From positions 1-64,000 of the forward strand of contig JAIPUR010000004.1 of assembly GCA_020055655.1 (NCBI GenBank): DNA of 64,000 bases, in the 5' to 3' direction. The notes beneath the pieces were generated by a model. It was not told where the DNA came from. It saw nothing but the letters and a program-made list of their open reading frames with translations, and did not search any database. The stretch's first letter is position 1. Each line of letters begins with the position of its first letter. The stretch is from Methanosarcinaceae archaeon. Lineage in GTDB: Archaea > Halobacteriota > Methanosarcinia > Methanosarcinales > Methanosarcinaceae. Made by a program: the position numbers and the translations under genes. This document shows, piece after piece, positions 32,687 through 40,870 of this stretch.

Positions 32687-33268
32687 ATGGGCAAGGTAAA
32701 GCCGACATATGTTATATTGGCTTTTTTGTTAGTTCTTGCAATCTGGTTTATTGCGGGGGTATGGGCTTCAATGAGTACTGAACAACTTAATTATGATGTT
32801 ATAGAGGAACTTGGGGATGGGGTTGAGCTAAGGCAATATCAAAATAGTACATTCATATCTGCAAAGGCGAAGGACTCAAACTCCGGTTTCAGAATACTTT
32901 CCGGCTATATTTTCGGAAACAACAAGGAGGATATTAAGATCTCTATGACCGCCCCTGTTATATCGCAACAGGAAGAGGACATGCTGCAGATGTCTTTTGT
33001 CCTACCGTCTGATTATGATTCCGACAATGCTCCTCTGCCTGTGGATGAAAGTATTTCCATCCATGAAGTAGCTTCCAGAAAGTTGCTGGTTGTCACCTTT
33101 TCAGGATTTGTAAGCAATTCCAAAATAGAATCTCGAACGGTGATACTTGAGGAAAAGATACAGAAGAACAACATCAATAAAAAGGGTGATTTCTTCATCA
33201 TGCGCTACGATCCTCCCTGGGTGCTTCCCATGTTCAGGCGAAACGAGCTTGCTGTGGAAGTGGAATGA
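32687..33268 (+). CDS. SOUL family heme-binding protein, membrane-anchored
   Basis: A 193-residue protein. Residues 8-28 form an N-terminal membrane anchor or signal, and the rest is a SOUL domain: YDVIEELGDGVELRQYQNSTFISA, GYIFGNNKEDIKISMTAPVI (the conserved MTAPV motif), FVLPSDYD and the C-terminal MRYDPPWVLPMFRRNEL with the PP-W motif. SOUL proteins bind heme or porphyrin and may store or buffer it. The domain is probably outside the membrane. It is a single gene with no close operon partner, though heme genes lie 12 kb away. Start ATG is supported by position after the TTTTTAACC region; the ribosome-binding site is weak. Confidence 0.87.
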   Translation: MGKVKPTYVILAFLLVLAIWFIAGVWASMSTEQLNYDVIEELGDGVELRQYQNSTFISAKAKDSNSGFRILSGYIFGNNKEDIKISMTAPVISQQEEDMLQMSFVLPSDYDSDNAPLPVDESISIHEVASRKLLVVTFSGFVSNSKIESRTVILEEKIQKNNINKKGDFFIMRYDPPWVLPMFRRNELAVEVE

Positions 33269-33459
33269 GTTTCCGGTTCAAATGGTCACTTTTCATATTC
33301 AGATTGAAAGCGGAAACCATATGAAGCCAAAGACTCCTCTCGTCATGAAAAAGAAAATAAGTTATTTCAAGTATTCAGCGGTAAATATTTCACATAAATA
33401 TAAGATATAAGTGAAGGCTGGCGAAATCTCATTCAATTGGCCCCACTCTTTATAAAAAC

Positions 33460-33921
33460 TTAAACAATACCGATCAACTGTGATGCTTTCAAAGCACCAT
33501 TGGCGACAGTATATGTTACAGTATTCACAATGCCAATTGGTTTGACAATAATTTTGCCATCGTCTTTTGCTTCAAGGGCTGTTTCCAGCGGGTCATCAGA
33601 TACGAGGATGCTTTCGATGGTGGCTTCACTTGCAGACACTCTCATGGTCGTATCGAATTCAGTATCTTTCTCAACTTCTTCGAATTCGATTACATATGCA
33701 TCTTTTGTGACCGCTTTCACATATTTCTTCGTGCCACTGTTGGTGGTGATCGTGAGTTTGATAACCTCGTCTCCGAGGATCTTCTTGACATAGGAATGGA
33801 CATTTCCTGAATTTTGGTTATAGTCATTGACCTTTAGGTCCAGATCATTCACTATGGAAGCACTCGCCATGGGTATGCTCATAGTTAATAGTAAAGCAAT
33901 AGCTATTGGTATGATTTTCAT
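33460..33921 (-). CDS. Small secreted protein of unknown function
   Basis: A 153-residue protein with a Sec-type signal peptide (MKIIPIAIALLLTMSIPMASA) and a predicted beta-rich mature part with alternating Thr/Val and Glu/Asp (VIKLTITTNSGTKKYVKAV, EFEEVEKDTEFDTTMRVSASEATIES). Start: ATG at 33921 with GGAG seven bases upstream; the reading frame is open further but those residues look noncoding. I do not recognise a family. The neighbouring glycosyltransferase gene is upstream on the same strand, about 90 bp away, so the two may be co-transcribed. Confidence 0.6.
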   Translation of the reverse strand: MKIIPIAIALLLTMSIPMASASIVNDLDLKVNDYNQNSGNVHSYVKKILGDEVIKLTITTNSGTKKYVKAVTKDAYVIEFEEVEKDTEFDTTMRVSASEATIESILVSDDPLETALEAKDDGKIIVKPIGIVNTVTYTVANGALKASQLIGIV

Positions 33922-34009
33922 CCTATCTCTCCATATGTTCAATTTATTCAATCCACCGGATGAATATACTACGACTATCTGTAATATAATTCGCCATTGG
34001 TCTAAATAT

Positions 34010-35155
34010 TTATACACTGTGCTCTATGTCTTGAAGTTTTTCTTCCAGCATCTCCCTCAAAGCCACAGGCCCATTCAATTCTTCTGCAAGCTCTCGCATC
34101 TCATTTAACTTGTTTTTGTACTTCTCCTCACCAGTAAGCGATCTGATATTCTCCAGAATATCTGATGGTGATGCGGAATAGCCAAGTTTCTTTCCGAGGC
34201 CATCTTCTTCGATAACAATGGCATTGTTTTGCTGTTCGCTGTGGCTTTGGTCGGGGATGCTTATCATGGGGATTCCAAAGCTCAATGCTTCCATCATGGT
34301 GCTGTGCCCTCCGGGGGCTATAATCACATCAGAAGCTTTCAGGTATGGGAACTGGTCTTCGATCAAACTGAGTATCTGTACGTTATCGGGGATTGAATCA
34401 AATTTGTCCTCGTCAACATTTGGACCTGAAAGCAATGTATAATTGATACTGCTATCCATCCTGGCCGCATCTATAACTTTTCTGAATATCGGTTCCCTGT
34501 ATCCAAACCCGCCGACAGTGCATAGTACGTGTGGTCTTTTTAATTCGAAAGCATCTGTTTCTTCAAAGGTCTTTCCTATCAATGGTCCGCTAAAAAACAC
34601 TTTTTTCCAGCTATTCTCTGTTAGTTCCAGATTTTTTCTGCAAACAGTATGTGGAAGAGGGTAATCGGGGATGATCAATCCATCAGTCAGTTTAAATACG
34701 CCTGCGTAAAACGTCTTCACAATTTCAGCAATTATTTTGCTGGAAATTCCAAACCCTTTAAAGAAATTTTCCATATTTGACTGGTTCATCATAAGGTGGC
34801 ATGGAATCGACCTTGATTTTGCAGTAAGAAGTCCTATATAATAGCTATCTGAAACAATAACATCCGGATCTATTCTTTTGAGAAGCTTTCTCAACTTAAT
34901 TACTTCACGCAATTGTCCTTTCCTGAAAGTTGCAAGGATGGACTTTTTCATATTAAGTGATCCGGCTTTGCCAATAAGCGTGATCTCGGAAGATATTGTA
35001 TGGGTGGTATGTCCCTTCTTTTCTATTAATTCTCTGGAATATCCATAAGCTCCAAAATGCACATCATGTCCAGCAGCTTCCATTTCCTTACCTAGGGAAA
35101 TACATCTGCTGGTGTGGCCCAATCCCTCGCCGCAGACTAGTATCATCACTCTCAT
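34010..35155 (-). CDS. Glycosyltransferase, GT28/MurG-like
   Basis: A 381-residue GT-B fold enzyme. The N-terminal MILVCGEGLGHTSRCISLGKEM is the glycine-rich acceptor loop, VIVSDSYYIGLL is typical of the N-terminal domain, and the donor-binding part has TVGGFGYREPIF and IIAPGGHSTMMEALSFGIPM with the SxQxNA-like motif SEQQNNA. Such archaeal enzymes attach sugars to lipid or protein acceptors; the donor is probably a UDP-sugar. GGTGAATTA precedes the ATG. Close to the secreted protein gene downstream. It marks the left border of the degraded interval 35188-37237. Confidence 0.83.
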   Translation of the reverse strand: MRVMILVCGEGLGHTSRCISLGKEMEAAGHDVHFGAYGYSRELIEKKGHTTHTISSEITLIGKAGSLNMKKSILATFRKGQLREVIKLRKLLKRIDPDVIVSDSYYIGLLTAKSRSIPCHLMMNQSNMENFFKGFGISSKIIAEIVKTFYAGVFKLTDGLIIPDYPLPHTVCRKNLELTENSWKKVFFSGPLIGKTFEETDAFELKRPHVLCTVGGFGYREPIFRKVIDAARMDSSINYTLLSGPNVDEDKFDSIPDNVQILSLIEDQFPYLKASDVIIAPGGHSTMMEALSFGIPMISIPDQSHSEQQNNAIVIEEDGLGKKLGYSASPSDILENIRSLTGEEKYKNKLNEMRELAEELNGPVALREMLEEKLQDIEHSV

Positions 35156-35187
35156 TAATTCACCGAGTAATAATTTAAGTGGTGGTA

Positions 35188-35588
35188 TTAATTTCTTACT
35201 ATCTTGCTGATTCTGGATACCTGTGGCTGTTTCGACAACATGTATAAGAAGAACGGTAATCCCGAACTAAATACTCGATGGGCAAGACCCGTTGTAATGC
35301 TATTGAATTGTGGGTATTTCCCCATCCTGTCTTTTCCAACAAGGTAAACTATCCTGTCAATAGTTTTGACACCAGAGGAATAGCTCATCTCATCTGTGGT
35401 TCCTTTTTCAATATTTCTGAAATACTCCCTGAATATGTCGAAACTGTTTTGCAAACTCTGTAACAGCAAGGATTTTGGGATTTTCCCCGGGTTTGAACCA
35501 GAACGGGTGTTTGTACATATGTAATATATCATTATCCTTAAAGTAATCAAGCAAATTGTAGACGTTTTTGTCTCTTTTGATAATGCTT
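35188..35588 (-). pseudogene. C-terminal remnant of an unidentified gene, frameshifted
   Basis: On the minus strand, protein-like sequence begins in one frame (VYNLLDYFKDNDILHMYKHP, then FWFKPGENPKILAVTEFAKQ) up to about 35455. It continues in another frame (SFDIFREYFRNIEKGTTDEM, then YPQFNSITTGLAHRVFSSGL and a hydrophobic PFFLYMLSKQ) to a stop at 35188. One insertion or deletion near 35440-35465 would explain this. There is no start codon; the upstream end runs into a truncated tRNA-Leu. I do not recognise the family. The long nominal minus-strand reading frame across both tRNA sequences is not a real gene. Confidence 0.55.
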
Positions 35589-35594
35589 TCATTT

Positions 35595-35655
35595 GCGGGG
35601 TTTGCCCGGCCTGACCAAAGGCGCAGGGTTTAAGACCGTATTCATAGGGCTTCTT
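35595..35655 (+). pseudogene. Truncated tRNA-Leu (TAA) remnant
   Basis: The sequence follows the 5' part of the intact tRNA-Leu at 35734: GCGGGGTTTGCCCGGCC opposite GCGGGGGTTGCCCAGCC, then an identical CCAAAGGCGCAGGG. The anticodon loop TTTAAGA gives anticodon TAA. Similarity fades in the variable arm, and the T-arm and 3' acceptor strand are missing. The upstream AATGCTTTCATTT is also shared with the intact gene, so the duplication included flanking DNA. Confidence 0.7.
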
Positions 35656-35733
35656 ACTATTTTTATGAAAAATAAATCTCTTATTGCGTAATCTTAATAT
35701 GTGAAGTACATATTTAATCAATGCTTTCATTTT

Positions 35734-35821
35734 GCGGGGGTTGCCCAGCCTGGCCAAAGGCGCAGGGCTTAGGACCCTGTCTCGTAGGAGTTCGTGCGTT
35801 CGAATCGCACCTCCCGCACCA
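35734..35821 (+). tRNA. tRNA-Leu (TAG)
   Basis: A class II tRNA of 88 nt including an encoded CCA. Acceptor GCGGGGG pairs with CTCCCGC, allowing a terminal mismatch or wobble. The anticodon stem CAGGG/CCCTG encloses loop CTTAGGA with anticodon TAG, which reads CUA. The long variable arm is TGTCTCGTAGGAGTTCG and the T-arm is GTGCGTTCGAATCGCAC. A TACATATTTAA box lies about 20-27 bp upstream. Confidence 0.93.
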
Positions 35822-35888
35822 GAATTTAATGAACTTCTTGTTAATTTAAAATATTAACTAAAGCGTATGGATGTTTCAGCAATAATTC

Positions 35889-35923
35889 TTCAATCCTTGT
35901 TTTAGTGGGTCTTGCTTTTGAAT
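35889..35923. repeat. Solitary CRISPR-repeat-like fossil
   Basis: Thirty-five bases beginning TTCAATCCTTGTTTTAGTGG and ending CTTGCTTTTGAAT. They follow closely the 37-base repeat I remember from Methanosarcina mazei type I-B/III arrays (GTTTCAATCCTTGTTTTAA at its start, CTTGCTCGCGAAT at its end), differing mainly in the GTGGG and TTT positions. No second repeat at spacer distance and no cas gene are present, so it is not an array. It lies 67 bp after the tRNA-Leu gene. Confidence 0.55.
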
Positions 35924-35962
35924 TTGCAAACAACATCGGGGTTTAATGAAGTCGCTGAAGGC

Positions 35963-36067
35963 GATTTGGGAAAAATGCGAGCTGAGTATTTTCCATTAAA
36001 TTCCTGTTAATTGACCCGAGCCGACAGGCGAGAGCGCAGCGTGGTCGAGGATTTCGGAAAAATCCGA
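35963..36067. repeat. Two degenerate copies of a GATTT-GGAAAAAT-CGA element
   Basis: GATTTGGGAAAAATGCGA at 35963-35980 and GATTTCGGAAAAATCCGA at 36050-36067 differ at two positions. The second forms a GGATTT/AAATCC hairpin and is preceded by a GC-rich stretch (GAGCCGACAGGCGAGAGCGC) that stands out from the surroundings. The 35824-36098 interval holds no gene. Confidence 0.45.
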
Positions 36068-36098
36068 AGAAGTGTATCTTGAAAGAAAGAATGATAAT

Positions 36099-36431
36099 TT
36101 ATGATTTTAAATTTTTATAACTATTTTTGATAAAATAAATTAGATAACCAACTAAAGCACCAATGATCAAAATAAAAAATGATGTTAATATAATCATAGG
36201 TAACCAATAATTCATTGGATTTTTTACTAAAATATATACTATTTTTAAGCTTAAATAAGCAGCAGGAAAAATTATTATTTTAATTATTTGTTCAAAGAAG
36301 CTTCTTAAGCCAATTGGTGTCGTAATAAATGCAAGTATATTTGTAATCAAAACTATACCTAAGTAACTTAACCCACCAATTATTGAATGTTGGAACCATT
36401 CTGGCTTTGATTTTATAAATTTTATTTGCAT
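36099..36431 (-). CDS. Small AT-rich hypothetical membrane protein
   Basis: A 110-residue protein with three hydrophobic helices (about 18-38, 46-70 and 78-100), a positively charged N-terminus (MQIKFIKSKPEWFQHSI) and a lysine-rich end. I do not recognise it. The codon usage is more AT-rich than its neighbours (many ATA, ATT, TTA), and it sits inside an interval full of truncated elements, which suggests recent acquisition. No clear ribosome-binding site precedes the ATG. It could encode a small membrane toxin-like or phage-type protein, but nothing in the sequence shows that. Confidence 0.45.
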   Translation of the reverse strand: MQIKFIKSKPEWFQHSIIGGLSYLGIVLITNILAFITTPIGLRSFFEQIIKIIIFPAAYLSLKIVYILVKNPMNYWLPMIILTSFFILIIGALVGYLIYFIKNSYKNLKS

Positions 36432-36481
36432 AATATATAATATTCTTTAACCCTTTTAATTATTTCTAAAAAGATACATTG

Positions 36482-36500
36482 GTTTCAATCCTTGTTTTAA
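36482..36500. repeat. Second CRISPR-repeat-like fragment at the edge of the kinase remnant
   Basis: GTTTCAATCCTTGTTTTAA, 19 bases, matches the first half of the repeat remembered from M. mazei without a mismatch and shares its core with 35889. It ends exactly where similarity to the histidine kinase begins (FKQI), as if it were a recombination junction. Confidence 0.5.
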
Positions 36501-36864
36501 ACAGATCATATCGAATCTTGTCATCAATGCTGTTAAATTCACTGAAGAAAAAGGCAGCGTATACATCAATGCAAAAAAAGATGGTGATCTCCTCAACATT
36601 TCAGTTTCAGATTCTGGGATCGGTATATCTTCTGGCAATATAGATAAACTATTCAAGCCCTTCCAACAACTCTATTCTTCCCACTCTCGTATGTATGAAG
36701 GTACAGGTCTTGGTCTTGCACTTGTCAAAAAATTTGTGGAGTTACATGGAGGCAATATATGGGTAGAAAGCACAGAAGGCGAAGGAAGCTGTTTTTCTTT
36801 TTCCGTTCCCATTGCTGATGGCTGTTCATATGTAAAAAATAGGCGAAGTGGATTAAAACAATGA
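36496..36864 (+). pseudogene. Histidine kinase C-terminal fragment (HATPase_c)
   Basis: An open segment of about 122 residues without start codon or N-terminal domains. It begins FKQIISNLVINAVKFT (N box), continues with ISVSDSGIGIS (G1 box), FKPFQQL (F box), EGTGLGLALVKKFVELHGG (G2 box) and ends after FSFSVPIADG. The sensor, dimerisation domain and phosphorylated histidine are missing. It closely resembles the complete kinase at 62991-64000. The 5' end is fused to the CRISPR-repeat-like fragment. It is almost certainly non-functional. Confidence 0.8.
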
Positions 36865-36922
36865 TCCACAAATAATGATAGTTTAATGGATCTTCCATTA
36901 ACTTAAAATTCATATTATTTTA

Positions 36923-37237
36923 TTAATTAACCATGAGGTTTCCAAAAAACCCTGTATTCTGATTAGTTGCAATAATTCTGGTCTTCAAGATTTCAATTCC
37001 GGTATTCATTGTTTTTGAGGCTGCAAGGACATGAAGAATACTAAGTTCTCCCTCTTGGAATTTATCTCCCATATACTTCATACCTTCAATAAATCCTTCT
37101 TCTATTATTTCTAGTGGATCGAGTCCATTATCGAGGGCTTCTCTTGCAACTTCTGCTGCTTCGGTATCATTGTTGTTGAGTACAGCATACTTTGCTTTAT
37201 TGATAATAATATTCTTAATTTGAATTTTTGCGCTCAT
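36923..37237 (-). CDS. Truncated corrinoid protein, cap domain only
   Basis: A 104-residue protein matching the helical cap domain of methyltransferase corrinoid proteins: AKYAVLNNNDTEAAEVAREA, GLDPLEIIEEGFIEGMKYMG, FQEGELSILHVLAASKTMNTGIEILK. Compare KALDEGVDPYNAVIDGLAEG in the intact 12152 protein. It stops just where the B12-binding domain with DxHxxG should begin, replaced by about 20 unrelated residues. GGAAAG precedes the ATG at 37237, so it could still be expressed, but it cannot bind cobalamin in the usual way. I take it as a decayed gene, or less likely an adaptor that binds methyltransferases. Confidence 0.7.
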   Translation of the reverse strand: MSAKIQIKNIIINKAKYAVLNNNDTEAAEVAREALDNGLDPLEIIEEGFIEGMKYMGDKFQEGELSILHVLAASKTMNTGIEILKTRIIATNQNTGFFGNLMVN

Positions 37238-37412
37238 GTTCTTTCCTGTGGAATGGTTGTCTGGGTTGAATGCGATTCTCAACTCTTGAAATTCTCACTG
37301 AATTCTATCTCTTCCAAAGGAAATATTTGATAAATAGATTAGCCAACTGAAATATATTTGAATAAATGAATTATATAATCTATATAGCAGTCGATCATCA
37401 TTTTGTGGATCT

Positions 37413-38639
37413 TTAAATATCAGAAAATTCATCTATTTTGAACACTCTGTCGTTCTTCCTGACTTTGCCTTCAACTCTAATGCCAACCTCTTGCCCTTGC
37501 TTAGCTGATGTGGTTGTTGCACCTTCGAATATCAGTGATCGAACTTCCTGTTCAATGTATGTGGTGCTGCCCTCAATTATTATTTTGTCACCAACACTGA
37601 TTCCCTGTTCCATGAGTCTGACTGATGCAGCGGAATTTTTTGAGAAATAATTGAGGATAGATCCAACTGCCTGTCTGGTGGCTGGCGCTGCATTCTTGTC
37701 ATTGTCTGCTGCGAGTCCATCAGGTCCCGGGTGTCCGAAATAGAATCCTGTGGAAAAACCTCTATTATATTCTTTGGACATTTCTTCTTTCAGTATAGTG
37801 GCCTTCTCAGCATTGAAAGTACCAATCCTGTAATCATCAATCGCCTGACGATAACATTTTGATATCCTGGATGTATATCCTGGATTTTTCAGCCTGCCTT
37901 CAACTTTGAATGCATTGATCCCTGCTTCTGCAAGTTCTGGTATGTGTTCTATCATGCAGAGGTCTTTGGCACTGATCAGGTATTTTCCATCTATGTCTAC
38001 CTTTGCACCATTGTCGCTATGCAGTGTCCATTCCCATCTACATGGCTGGCTGCACTCTCCACAGTTTGCTGACTTTCCAAGAAGGTAAGCAGAAAGGTAA
38101 CATCGTCCTGATACTGACTGGCACATGGCTCCGTGAACAAATACTTCTAACTCGATATCTGTACCCTGCCTGATCTCTTTGATCTGCTCAAGGCTCAGTT
38201 CTCTTGCAAGAACTACTCTGCTTGCTCCAATAGATTTGTAAAAATTAGCAGTTTCATGGTTGGAAACATTTGCCTGCGTGGATATGTGTACTTTAAGGTC
38301 ATGGTCAGCTGCTCTTTTTATAGCGGCCGGATCCCATGCAATAATTGCATCTGCTTCTGCTGATACAGCTGTTTCAAGAACATTGTTCAATTCCTGGATG
38401 TCATCAGGGTATATCACAGAATTAACAGTTAAATAGCCTTTGAGTCCATATTCGTGTACTTCTTCCACAAATTCAGCTAGCATATCAGGCTTTATGTCCT
38501 GCGCTCTTGCCCTTAAACTCAATCTGTCAAGCGAAAAATAGACTGCATCCGCATGGTCTTTACACGCTCGCAGTGCTGCAATATTGCGCACTCCCATTGT
38601 TAGTTCAGGGATGTTCATGTTCTCTTTATTATCTTGCAT
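37413..38639 (-). CDS. Peptidase U32 family protein
   Basis: A 408-residue protein of the U32 (collagenase-like) family. The signature is ELEVFVHGAMCQSVSGRCYL, with further cysteines in NCGECSQPCRW, probably an Fe-S or zinc site; the N-terminal TIM-barrel part includes ADAVYFSLDRLSLRARA and GLKGYLTVNSVIY. Bacterial relatives (TrhP, RlhA) hydroxylate tRNA or rRNA with prephenate rather than cleave proteins, and the Cys pattern agrees with that group. It stands alone downstream of a 170-bp intergenic region and faces away from feoA. Confidence 0.83.
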   Translation of the reverse strand: MQDNKENMNIPELTMGVRNIAALRACKDHADAVYFSLDRLSLRARAQDIKPDMLAEFVEEVHEYGLKGYLTVNSVIYPDDIQELNNVLETAVSAEADAIIAWDPAAIKRAADHDLKVHISTQANVSNHETANFYKSIGASRVVLARELSLEQIKEIRQGTDIELEVFVHGAMCQSVSGRCYLSAYLLGKSANCGECSQPCRWEWTLHSDNGAKVDIDGKYLISAKDLCMIEHIPELAEAGINAFKVEGRLKNPGYTSRISKCYRQAIDDYRIGTFNAEKATILKEEMSKEYNRGFSTGFYFGHPGPDGLAADNDKNAAPATRQAVGSILNYFSKNSAASVRLMEQGISVGDKIIIEGSTTYIEQEVRSLIFEGATTTSAKQGQEVGIRVEGKVRKNDRVFKIDEFSDI

Positions 38640-38859
38640 GGTTTATGGATTCAAATTATGTCTTAAATCTCTTGTGTTAATAAAAAAAACGATACTTTTT
38701 TTTGAATGTGCAGCTAATATTAGCAATATTTATATATGAATAACATCGTCCTTGCAGTAGCTAGATATATTAGGTACGCCTATTGTTGTATTGTAAGCAA
38801 ATATTCTAATGAATATTTTTTACATATATGGCTTAATTAAAAAAATGGTAGAGGTAAAA

Positions 38860-39096
38860 ATGGCTCCAATTATGCCCCTTGCAATGATGTCTGAAGGTAA
38901 AATGAGTAAGATCATTTCCATTAACGCAGGACGTTGTCTCATGGAACGCCTCAGGTCCATGGGATTCGTTGAGAACACTCTTCTCAAGGTTAAAAATTAC
39001 AACATGGGTTCCATTGTTGTGGATATTAATGGTTCCAGCTATGCTCTTGGAAAAGGAATGGCCATCAAGATCATGGTGCAGGAATGCAGCCATTGA
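38860..39096 (+). CDS. feoA: FeoA-domain protein
   Basis: A 78-residue SH3-like protein: MMSEGKMSKIISINAGRCLMERLRSMGF and KNYNMGSIVVDINGSSYALGKGMAIKI match FeoA, the small cytosolic partner of the FeoB ferrous iron transporter. Start: ATG at 38860 directly after GAGGTAAAA; earlier in-frame ATGs give implausible N-termini. No feoB gene is nearby, so it may act as a regulator or with a distant FeoB. It is convergent with the pyrK end. Confidence 0.82.
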   Translation: MAPIMPLAMMSEGKMSKIISINAGRCLMERLRSMGFVENTLLKVKNYNMGSIVVDINGSSYALGKGMAIKIMVQECSH

Positions 39097-39164
39097 TCTG
39101 TATCTATTTTATTTTGAAATACTAATAATCAAAAAAGTAAGAATGATGGTATTTTAGTTTCCCA

Positions 39165-39944
39165 TCAGAATGTCTTTTTATTTCCGCTTGGTCCTCTCAT
39201 ATGAAGTCCAAACTCTGAGCCTACAAGTTGCATACCATTAAATACGGGTCCGTCCTTGCAAACCCTTAGTCCGTCACTGTCCATGCAACAGGCGCCGCAG
39301 ACACCAATGGCACATTTGAAATATCGGTGAAGGCTGAATTCCGTTCTGTCAATAACATCTGCTTTTTCCAATATATTGAAAACAGCTTTCATCATCATTT
39401 CCGGACCACAACTGTAGATCTTATCAAATTCGGATTTATCGATTTCTGAAAGTATTTCGGTCACGAAACCCTGACGATGTGCTGATCCGTCATCGGTTGT
39501 CATGTTGAGTTCACCACATTCTGCAAAGCGGTCAACGAAAAGCAACTCATCTGCGTTTCGGGCACCATTTATTGATGTAACATAACTGCCTTTTTCTTTG
39601 GCATACTCAGCAAGAAGTGCTATGGATGCAGTTCCAACACCGCCAGCAACAATTAGTATCTTCTCATCTTTTTCAGGTAATGTGTATCCCTTTCCAAATG
39701 GCCCGCGGATGCCGAGCTCATCTTCTTCATTAAGTTCAAAGAGCTTCTCAGTTGCATCGCCAACATTCTGTACTGTAATGGCATTCTTGTATGATAGTGT
39801 CATAGGTATCTCGTCCACACCTCTGATCCATACCATTACAAACTGGCCGGGCTGTGCATCTTTTAATTCCTTGTCAAAAAAGAATGTTCTTGTGGATGGT
39901 GACTCATGAACTATCTCTGTAATTTTCACATTAATAGGGTACAT
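39165..39944 (-). CDS. pyrK: Dihydroorotate dehydrogenase electron-transfer subunit PyrK
   Basis: A 259-residue FAD/[2Fe-2S] protein that passes electrons from PyrD to NAD in pyrimidine synthesis. The FAD domain spans residues 1-95 ([20 protein letters not shown]), the NAD domain 100-210 ([20 protein letters not shown]) and the C-terminal cluster is [19 protein letters not shown]. The ATG overlaps the pyrD stop codon by one base (TAATG), showing translational coupling and a heterotetrameric PyrDK enzyme of class 1B. It is the last gene of the long minus-strand run that starts with ahbD. Confidence 0.92.
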   Translation of the reverse strand: MYPINVKITEIVHESPSTRTFFFDKELKDAQPGQFVMVWIRGVDEIPMTLSYKNAITVQNVGDATEKLFELNEEDELGIRGPFGKGYTLPEKDEKILIVAGGVGTASIALLAEYAKEKGSYVTSINGARNADELLFVDRFAECGELNMTTDDGSAHRQGFVTEILSEIDKSEFDKIYSCGPEMMMKAVFNILEKADVIDRTEFSLHRYFKCAIGVCGACCMDSDGLRVCKDGPVFNGMQLVGSEFGLHMRGPSGNKKTF

Positions 39945-40846
39945 TAGTTTCTCCTGTGTGCAAGCCCTACGATCTGCGCACTGTTCTTGTATCCTTTTTC
40001 ATTCATGAATTCATCAATACCATCTGCGATATTTGAAAATACGTTGATGTCATCGTAAACTGCAGAACCAATTTGTACTGCACTGGCACCTGCCATTATC
40101 ATTTCAACAGCATCTTCCCATGTGGAAATTCCACCTACTCCAATTATTGGTATCTCAAGTGCAGAATAGAGGTCATAAACACATTTTAGAGCAACTGGTT
40201 TTACTGCTTTACCTGAAAGTCCGCCGAATCTGTTTCCAAGTACTGGGTATCCGCTGTGGATATCAATTGCCATTGCCTTTACTGTATTAATGGCAACTAT
40301 TGCCTCGGCTCCTGCTCTCTGGGCAGCCTGCCCAATAGTGACAATATCGGTTACATTTGGTGTGAGTTTTACCCATACAGGAATATCGACTACATCACAT
40401 ACAGCAGAAGTTACGTCTTCTACTGCACAGGCATCTCCTCCAATGGATGCTCCATAACCCTGTGCGTGGGGGCAGCTAACATTCAGTTCAAATGCATCTG
40501 GATTTGAATCTATTAATCCTTCTGCTACCTTCACAAAATCTGCTGCATCTCCTCCGAATATGCTGGCGATCACTGGTGTATCGGTGTTTTTTTTCACACT
40601 TTCGATCTCATCGGTAAAATCAGGATATGATGGATTTGGAAGTCCCATGGCGTTAATAAATCCATAACCCAGATCTATCATACTGGGGTTGCTATGTCCA
40701 CTCTTTGGCTCCAGACCAATGGATTTAGTAACTACTGCCCCGGCACCCGCATTTGTCATGCGGAGCAGGGATGCACCTGTTGTCCCCATAACACCAGCTG
40801 CCAGCATGGTGGGATTTTTGAGTTTAAGCCCTGTGATCTCTATCAT
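39944..40846 (-). CDS. pyrD: Dihydroorotate dehydrogenase, class 1B catalytic subunit
   Basis: A 300-residue FMN TIM-barrel enzyme oxidising dihydroorotate to orotate. Seen: [32 protein letters not shown] with the catalytic Cys, [34 protein letters not shown] and the phosphate-binding [27 protein letters not shown]. Coupled to pyrK by the one-base overlap. It follows hemC by 24 bp on the same strand, so it may be transcribed with the heme genes, an arrangement also seen in related methanogens to my knowledge. Confidence 0.93.
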   Translation of the reverse strand: MIEITGLKLKNPTMLAAGVMGTTGASLLRMTNAGAGAVVTKSIGLEPKSGHSNPSMIDLGYGFINAMGLPNPSYPDFTDEIESVKKNTDTPVIASIFGGDAADFVKVAEGLIDSNPDAFELNVSCPHAQGYGASIGGDACAVEDVTSAVCDVVDIPVWVKLTPNVTDIVTIGQAAQRAGAEAIVAINTVKAMAIDIHSGYPVLGNRFGGLSGKAVKPVALKCVYDLYSALEIPIIGVGGISTWEDAVEMIMAGASAVQIGSAVYDDINVFSNIADGIDEFMNEKGYKNSAQIVGLAHRRN

Positions 40847-40870
40847 GTTCTCTCAATGTCAGTATTATTA

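Noticed and set aside
35188-35757. Single 189-codon minus-strand gene spanning the tRNA-Leu region
   Set aside because: It runs through the start of the intact tRNA and the truncated tRNA, and the protein-like parts lie in two different frames; called as a frameshifted remnant instead.
35889-36500. A CRISPR array
   Set aside because: Only one near-complete and one partial repeat-like segment, about 590 bp apart, with no regular spacers and no cas genes.
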